From Candidatus Saganbacteria bacterium (GTDB lineage Bacteria > Margulisbacteria > WOR-1 > XYC2-FULL-46-14), in assembly GCA_013202975.1 (NCBI GenBank), contig JABMQY010000090.1, positions 1-40,703 on the forward strand: a DNA stretch of 40,703 nt, written 5' to 3'. The notes below the pieces were generated by a model. That model worked only from the letters and a program-made list of their open reading frames with translations. It was not told where the DNA came from and did no database searches. The translations under genes and the position numbers were made by a program. This document shows, one piece after another, positions 36,162 to 40,703 of this stretch. Positions within the stretch are counted from its first letter, which is position 1; every line of letters starts with the position of its first letter.

Positions 36162-38147
36162 ATGAGCATGTACGAATATATAGATTACAACAAAGAAAAG
36201 AATCTTCCATCGATTCCCCAATATGGAAAAATTGACCTTACTTACCGTTGCAATAACAATTGCCGCCATTGCTGGTTAAGAATTGCGCCTGATGCCAAAG
36301 AAAAACAGAACGAACTTTCATTTAATGAAATTATAAGGGTTGTAACCGACGCCAGAAAAATGGGATGTCGCAATTGGGCAATCTCTGGAGGAGAGCCCTT
36401 ACTAAGACAAGACTTTGCCGAAATATTTGAACTTATTACTAGTAAATCAAAGTCTTATTCTCTTAACACAAATGGCACATTAATTACTTCCCAAATTGCC
36501 CGATTGATAAAAAATGAAAAAGGAAACGTAATTGTTTCTATCTATGGAGCAACAGCAGAAGTTCATGATAATATCACGCGCAATAAAGGCTCATTTGAAG
36601 CAGCAATGAGAGGACTTTCCTGTCTAAAAGAAAAAGCTGTTAACTTTGTGGTTCAGATTGTCCCCCTGAGAGACAACTATCACCAGCTTAAAGAGATGAT
36701 TGTTATTGCCAGATCCTTTAACCCTCATTATAAACTCAATACTTCATGGATGTATCTTTCTGCCAGCAGGGATGAGCAGATTAATCAGCAAATTTTGAAC
36801 CAGAGATTAGAAAAAAACGATTTAATCAAACATTTTAAATCCAATTTAACTTTTCACGAAGAAACATCCTGCAATTGTAATCAAGTAAAAAATGATGATC
36901 GGCTTTATGCTTCCTGTATTAAAGGATTAAGCGGCTTTCATATCGATCCCTACGGTTATATGGCTCTTTGCCCGTTTGTTAAAGATAATGCTCTTCGATA
37001 TGATCTTAGAAAGGGAACTTTTGAAGAATGTTGGGATAGCTTTATCCCTTCTTTAGCAGACAAGATCCGGGGCGGCCAGGAGTACCTGGACAATTGCGGT
37101 TCCTGCGATCTGCTTAGTGATTGCCGCTGGTGCCCGGCCTTTAGTTTTTTGGAACATGGCAGACACTCGGCAAAAGTTGATCATTTGTGTGATTTAGCAC
37201 GAGAAAAAAAGCTCTTTAATAAAAATTGGATAAAAAAACATCGCCGTTATTTTCGTGTTGCTGATATTACTATCCAAATAGAAATGGATATTCCTTTTTC
37301 GGAAGATTTTTTCAAACCTAAATTCAAGATTTTTGAGGTGGACGGACCAGGAGAAGATACGGTTAGTATCAGCCACCATTTTTCTTTGCCCGATCTTGAA
37401 GGATTCGATTTGGGACAAAAGATTTATCAAAAGCCTCCCTGGGCTATATATAAGAAAAACAGCTCCTGGATATATCTGTGTATTTCCCCAAATCCAGAAA
37501 ACAGTATTCAGGGAGTTGTTGTTTTTAACCGTGACCATTCAAAGGCCAGGATCTACCATGATAGCGCAAAAAAACCTCAGGTTTTAGAAGGAAACTGGCC
37601 CTCGATAACATTTTTACCTTCGGATCAAATTATTATTGCCCGTTTGCTGGCCGATCGGCAAGGATGTTATTTCCATTCAAGCGGATTAATCCTTAATGGC
37701 AAGGGATTTCTTTTTGCCGGCTATTCTGGAGCGGGCAAATCGACCATAAGCCTTATGCTACAAAACCATGCAGAAATTTTGTGTGATGACAGAATTATTG
37801 TCAAAAAGCAAAAAAAAGGATTTCATATCTTCGGCACCTGGAGCCACGGGGACGTGCCGGATATATCGGCAAAGTCGATCCCATTACACGCAATCATGTT
37901 TTTGGAACAAGCACAAGATAATCGATTGGTTCAAATCACCGACCGAAAAGAAATTAGAAAAAGATTGCTTGCCTTTTTAATAAAACCGCTGGTGACAAAA
38001 GATTGGTGGGAAAAGATGCTAACCCTGATTGAAAAAATTAGTTTTGAGGTACCCTGTTATATTATGAAATTTGATAAGAGCGGAGCAATTGTCAAAGAAT
38101 TAAAGTCTTTAGCAAAAGATACGAAGAAGGCGGGAGATCAGATATAA
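36162..38147 (+). CDS. radical SAM/SPASM-HPr kinase-like fusion protein, copy 2
   Basis: CNNNCRHC; SGGEPLL; CGSCDLLSDCRWC; FAGYSGAGKSTI; LCDDRIIVK; colinear with 30123-32072. Confidence 0.88.
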   Translation: MSMYEYIDYNKEKNLPSIPQYGKIDLTYRCNNNCRHCWLRIAPDAKEKQNELSFNEIIRVVTDARKMGCRNWAISGGEPLLRQDFAEIFELITSKSKSYSLNTNGTLITSQIARLIKNEKGNVIVSIYGATAEVHDNITRNKGSFEAAMRGLSCLKEKAVNFVVQIVPLRDNYHQLKEMIVIARSFNPHYKLNTSWMYLSASRDEQINQQILNQRLEKNDLIKHFKSNLTFHEETSCNCNQVKNDDRLYASCIKGLSGFHIDPYGYMALCPFVKDNALRYDLRKGTFEECWDSFIPSLADKIRGGQEYLDNCGSCDLLSDCRWCPAFSFLEHGRHSAKVDHLCDLAREKKLFNKNWIKKHRRYFRVADITIQIEMDIPFSEDFFKPKFKIFEVDGPGEDTVSISHHFSLPDLEGFDLGQKIYQKPPWAIYKKNSSWIYLCISPNPENSIQGVVVFNRDHSKARIYHDSAKKPQVLEGNWPSITFLPSDQIIIARLLADRQGCYFHSSGLILNGKGFLFAGYSGAGKSTISLMLQNHAEILCDDRIIVKKQKKGFHIFGTWSHGDVPDISAKSIPLHAIMFLEQAQDNRLVQITDRKEIRKRLLAFLIKPLVTKDWWEKMLTLIEKISFEVPCYIMKFDKSGAIVKELKSLAKDTKKAGDQI

Positions 38148-39310
38148 CAAGTTATTCCGAAAAACTTGAATACAGTAAGTTTTCTCTGCAGCAGAAGAAA
38201 AAAAATCTTTTTTTAACCAGGCTGGATATGCAGCTTACTGAGCGCTGCAATAATAATTGCATACACTGCTGTATTAACCAACCAGCAGATGATTTATTAC
38301 TAAAGGAAAAAGAGCTTTCTACAAAAGAAATAAAGAATATTCTACAAGAGGCCGCAACTTTAGGATATTTGACAGTTAGATTTACCGGCGGGGAACCATT
38401 GTTGCGGGATGATTTTTCGGAATTGTATGTTTTTGCCAGAAAGCTCGGGATTAAGGTAATGCTTTTTACCAATGCCACACTGATTACCCCTCAATTAATT
38501 GAACTATTTGCCCGGATCCCGCCACTTGAAAAAATTGAGGTTTCTGTATATGGAATGCACAAAAAGTCGTATGAAGCAGTTTCAAGGGTTTCTGGAAGTT
38601 ATGAGCCTGCCTGGCGCGGAATAAACTTACTACTTGAGAATAAGATTCCTTTTATAGTAAAGGGCTCACTTCTCCCACCCAACAAAAAAGAAATTGATGA
38701 ATTTAGAGCATGGGCAAAAAAAATTCCCTGGATGATTGAAGATCCGCTTTGCTCTATGTTTTTTGACCTTCGCTGCAGAAGGGATTCGAAAGAAAAGAAC
38801 CAGATGATTAAAAAGCTTAGGCCTTCTGCAAAGGAAGGATTAACAGAGCTAACATGCGAAAAAGAAGGATACAAAAAAAGGATGAAAGAATTTTGTTCAA
38901 AATTTATTGGTCCAAAAGGAGACACCCTCTTTGTCTGTGGCGTTGGTGTTGGCGGAGGTTCGGTCGACCCATATGGATATTATTTCCCCTGTTTGGTACT
39001 TATGTCTCCTGAAACGGGATACTATCTCAAAGAAGGCTCTCTTAAAGATGCCCTAGAATGTTTCTCTCCAAAAATACGAAAAATCAAGGCAACCAATCCA
39101 GCCTACTTATCCCGCTGCGCCCGCTGTTTTTTAAAAGGGCTATGCGATCAATGTCCTGCAAAATCTTATATGGAAAATGGAACACTAGATACTCCGGTAG
39201 AGTATCTTTGTGAAATTACTCACCTTCAAGCCAGCTATCTGGGGTTGATCAATAAGGGAGAAAAGACCTGGGAAGTTAAGGATTGGCAGGAGAGAATCAG
39301 CAAATTTTAA
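38144..39310 (+). CDS. radical SAM/SPASM peptide maturase; start uncertain (first ATG at 38228 truncates strand beta-1)
   Basis: CNNNCIHC; FTGGEPLL; CARCFLKGLCDQCPA; open frame upstream of 38228 reads DITSYSEKLEYSKFSLQQKKKNLFLTRLDMQLTERC, paralogous to the 32461 N-terminus. Confidence 0.75.
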   Translation: MTSYSEKLEYSKFSLQQKKKNLFLTRLDMQLTERCNNNCIHCCINQPADDLLLKEKELSTKEIKNILQEAATLGYLTVRFTGGEPLLRDDFSELYVFARKLGIKVMLFTNATLITPQLIELFARIPPLEKIEVSVYGMHKKSYEAVSRVSGSYEPAWRGINLLLENKIPFIVKGSLLPPNKKEIDEFRAWAKKIPWMIEDPLCSMFFDLRCRRDSKEKNQMIKKLRPSAKEGLTELTCEKEGYKKRMKEFCSKFIGPKGDTLFVCGVGVGGGSVDPYGYYFPCLVLMSPETGYYLKEGSLKDALECFSPKIRKIKATNPAYLSRCARCFLKGLCDQCPAKSYMENGTLDTPVEYLCEITHLQASYLGLINKGEKTWEVKDWQERISKF

Positions 39311-39498
39311 GTTGTTGAATAAGTTTCACACCAAACGTTACAACCAGTTGATGGAACGATACAAGTTGTGTCCCAAGAGTTGGAAGCCATAAGCGGCCCA
39401 CTGTTCCATTTACAGATAACCAAAACATTTTCACCAATCTCACTTCTTATCAAAACTACAAGTTTTGGTTTTTCCCATTTATCTTTTTTATTTTTCAT
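39307..39498 (-). CDS. candidate RiPP precursor, WxxPxL-leader family (63 aa)
   Basis: MKNKKDKWEKPKLVVLIRSEIGENVLVICKWNSGPLMASNSWDTTCIVPSTGCNVWCETYSTT; start ATG 39498, not 39534. Confidence 0.85.
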   Translation of the reverse strand: MKNKKDKWEKPKLVVLIRSEIGENVLVICKWNSGPLMASNSWDTTCIVPSTGCNVWCETYSTT

Positions 39499-39506
39499 TA
39501 CAATTA

Positions 39507-39551
39507 ATTTTACACCACCATCACTTGATGTCAAGTAGTATATGTTATAAA
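39507..39551. promoter_or_regulatory. divergent promoter region with palindrome ACTTGATGTCAAGT (39523-39536)
   Basis: Minus TTGACA-N16-TAAAAT toward precursor; plus TTGATG-N15-TATAAA toward PqqD; both overlap the palindrome. Confidence 0.5.
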
Positions 39552-39580
39552 ATTACTCAACTACCAGTTTGGAGGTGTTT

Positions 39581-39892
39581 ATGAAACAAAAGATAAGTCC
39601 TGATATTGTTTGCTCGATCTCAGAAGATGTAGTTGCCCGCAACATTGAGGGTGAGATGCTAATTGTCCCATTAACAAAAGGAATTGGGGATATGGAAGAT
39701 GCTCTCTATACTCTAAATAAAACCGGCATGGCTATCTGGGCATGCATTGATGGAAAAAAGAAAATTAAAGATATTGTTGCTGAACTATCAGAAAAGTTTG
39801 AAGCATCCTCATCTGAGCTCGAACAGGATGTCTTTGGATTTGCTGACGAATTACTCAAAAGAGGGATCCTGATTGAGTCCTCAAAACACTGA
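39581..39892 (+). CDS. PqqD family RRE protein
   Basis: GDMEDALYTLNKTGMAIWACIDGKKKIKDIVAELSEKF, paralog of 33681-33986. Confidence 0.85.
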   Translation: MKQKISPDIVCSISEDVVARNIEGEMLIVPLTKGIGDMEDALYTLNKTGMAIWACIDGKKKIKDIVAELSEKFEASSSELEQDVFGFADELLKRGILIESSKH

Positions 39893-39993
39893 CACCCCTT
39901 CATTTATTGAGAACATGGCTGAGCAAAAACATGCTCCTACCCTCTTTTCTGTTTATCCCAAGAATCATCGGTCTCAAATAAAGAGGATTAATA

Positions 39994-40703
39994 ATGGATA
40001 ACTCTTTTACATCATCAAAACCGCTGCCTGAATTTGATCTTTGGGAAAAGATGAAACAAAATAAAAAAAGAAAGGTTATCTCTTTTTCTCTCGAAATTAC
40101 CGCCCGCTGTAATAACGATTGCACCCACTGTTATATTAATCTTCCAGCGGGAGATAAAAAAGCTAAGAATAAAGAGCTCTCATTAAAACAAATATCCGAT
40201 ATAGCAGATCAAGCGGTGTCTCTGGGTGCGCTCTGGTGTTTACTCTCCGGCGGAGAACCGCTTTTGCGTGAGGACTTCATTGATATCTATTTGATTCTTA
40301 AAAAGAAAGGGCTCTTAGTGTCTGTCTTTACTAATGCCTGCTTAATAACTCAAAAACACACTGACTTATTTAAAAAGTATCCTCCAAGGGATGTTGAAGT
40401 AACGGTTTATGGCATTACCAAAGAAACCTACGAAAAAATCAGCCGCAAACCTGGGTCATTCGATGCTTTTACGCGTGGGCTAAGCATTCTTAGGGAAACC
40501 GGCGTCCGGATCCGTTTTAAAACCATGGCGCTCCGGTCTAATCATCATGAACATTCCAAAATCGCAGAATTTTGCAGAGAAAGAACCAAAGATTATTTCC
40601 GCTTTGATCCCCAGCTCCACCTGCGTTTTGATAGAGACCTCAAACGCAATGAGTTAATCAAATCAGAACGTCTGACTCCGGAAGAGGTTGTTGCGGTTGA
40701 AAA
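39994..40703 (+). CDS. radical SAM peptide maturase, partial (runs off window end)
   Basis: MDNSFTSSKPLPEFDLWEKMKQNKKRKVISFSLEITARCNNDCTHCYINLP; LSGGEPLLREDF. Confidence 0.85.
   Translation, partial: MDNSFTSSKPLPEFDLWEKMKQNKKRKVISFSLEITARCNNDCTHCYINLPAGDKKAKNKELSLKQISDIADQAVSLGALWCLLSGGEPLLREDFIDIYLILKKKGLLVSVFTNACLITQKHTDLFKKYPPRDVEVTVYGITKETYEKISRKPGSFDAFTRGLSILRETGVRIRFKTMALRSNHHEHSKIAEFCRERTKDYFRFDPQLHLRFDRDLKRNELIKSERLTPEEVVAVE

Noticed and set aside
39874-40000. Small ORF LSPQNTDTPSFIENMAEQKHAPTLFSVYPKNHRSQIKRINNG overlapping the start of the last rSAM
   Set aside because: No Cys core or WxxPxL leader and no clear start site; could be a fragment, but I cannot support it as a gene.
1-40703. 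CRISPR arrays, tRNA/rRNA genes, prophage or IS transposase genes
   Set aside because: No regularly spaced repeats, no tRNA/rRNA sequence recognised, and no transposase, integrase or phage structural ORFs.

Overview
40.7 kb from an anaerobic, probably diderm bacterium (porin, hldD). Taxonomy is not established; a lineage near Cyanobacteria such as Saganbacteria/Margulisbacteria is only a guess. The window has two parts. (1) 1-23.1 kb is mostly recognisable housekeeping and energy genes: a DUF559 endonuclease-like gene flanked by palindromic repeats, an RluB/RsuA pseudouridine synthase, crcB, a YgjP-like metalloprotease and a porin. It also carries a tightly coupled minus-strand group-3b-like [NiFe]-hydrogenase operon (beta, gamma, delta, alpha subunits, maturation protease, short HypA) that continues into a HypC-HydE fusion and HydG. 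The latter two are normally [FeFe]-hydrogenase maturases. Two exact Rex operators (TTGTGA-N6-TCACAA) lie upstream, and rex is in the window. Then follow an HMGL-like enzyme with a C-terminal Cache-like domain, a BioD/DRTGG protein, a beta-propeller trio, trxA, hldD, a geranylgeranyl reductase family protein, a polyprenyl synthase and a CYTH protein. (2) 23.2-40.7 kb is an apparently undescribed RiPP island. It has nine radical SAM enzymes (two fused to HPr-kinase-like domains), a standalone HPr-kinase-like protein, three PqqD/RRE proteins, a lasso-B2-like transglutaminase-fold protease, a signal-peptidase-like protein and a YcaO. It also has five small Cys-containing precursor candidates. Four share the leader WxxPxLxxLxR...VLxxCK, and three of these four are absent from the ORF track. 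One precursor appears to start at AUU. Partial gene duplicates (typA tail, CYTH start, hldD fragment) near the island look like insertion or recombination scars. All calls are by eye; no searches were run.
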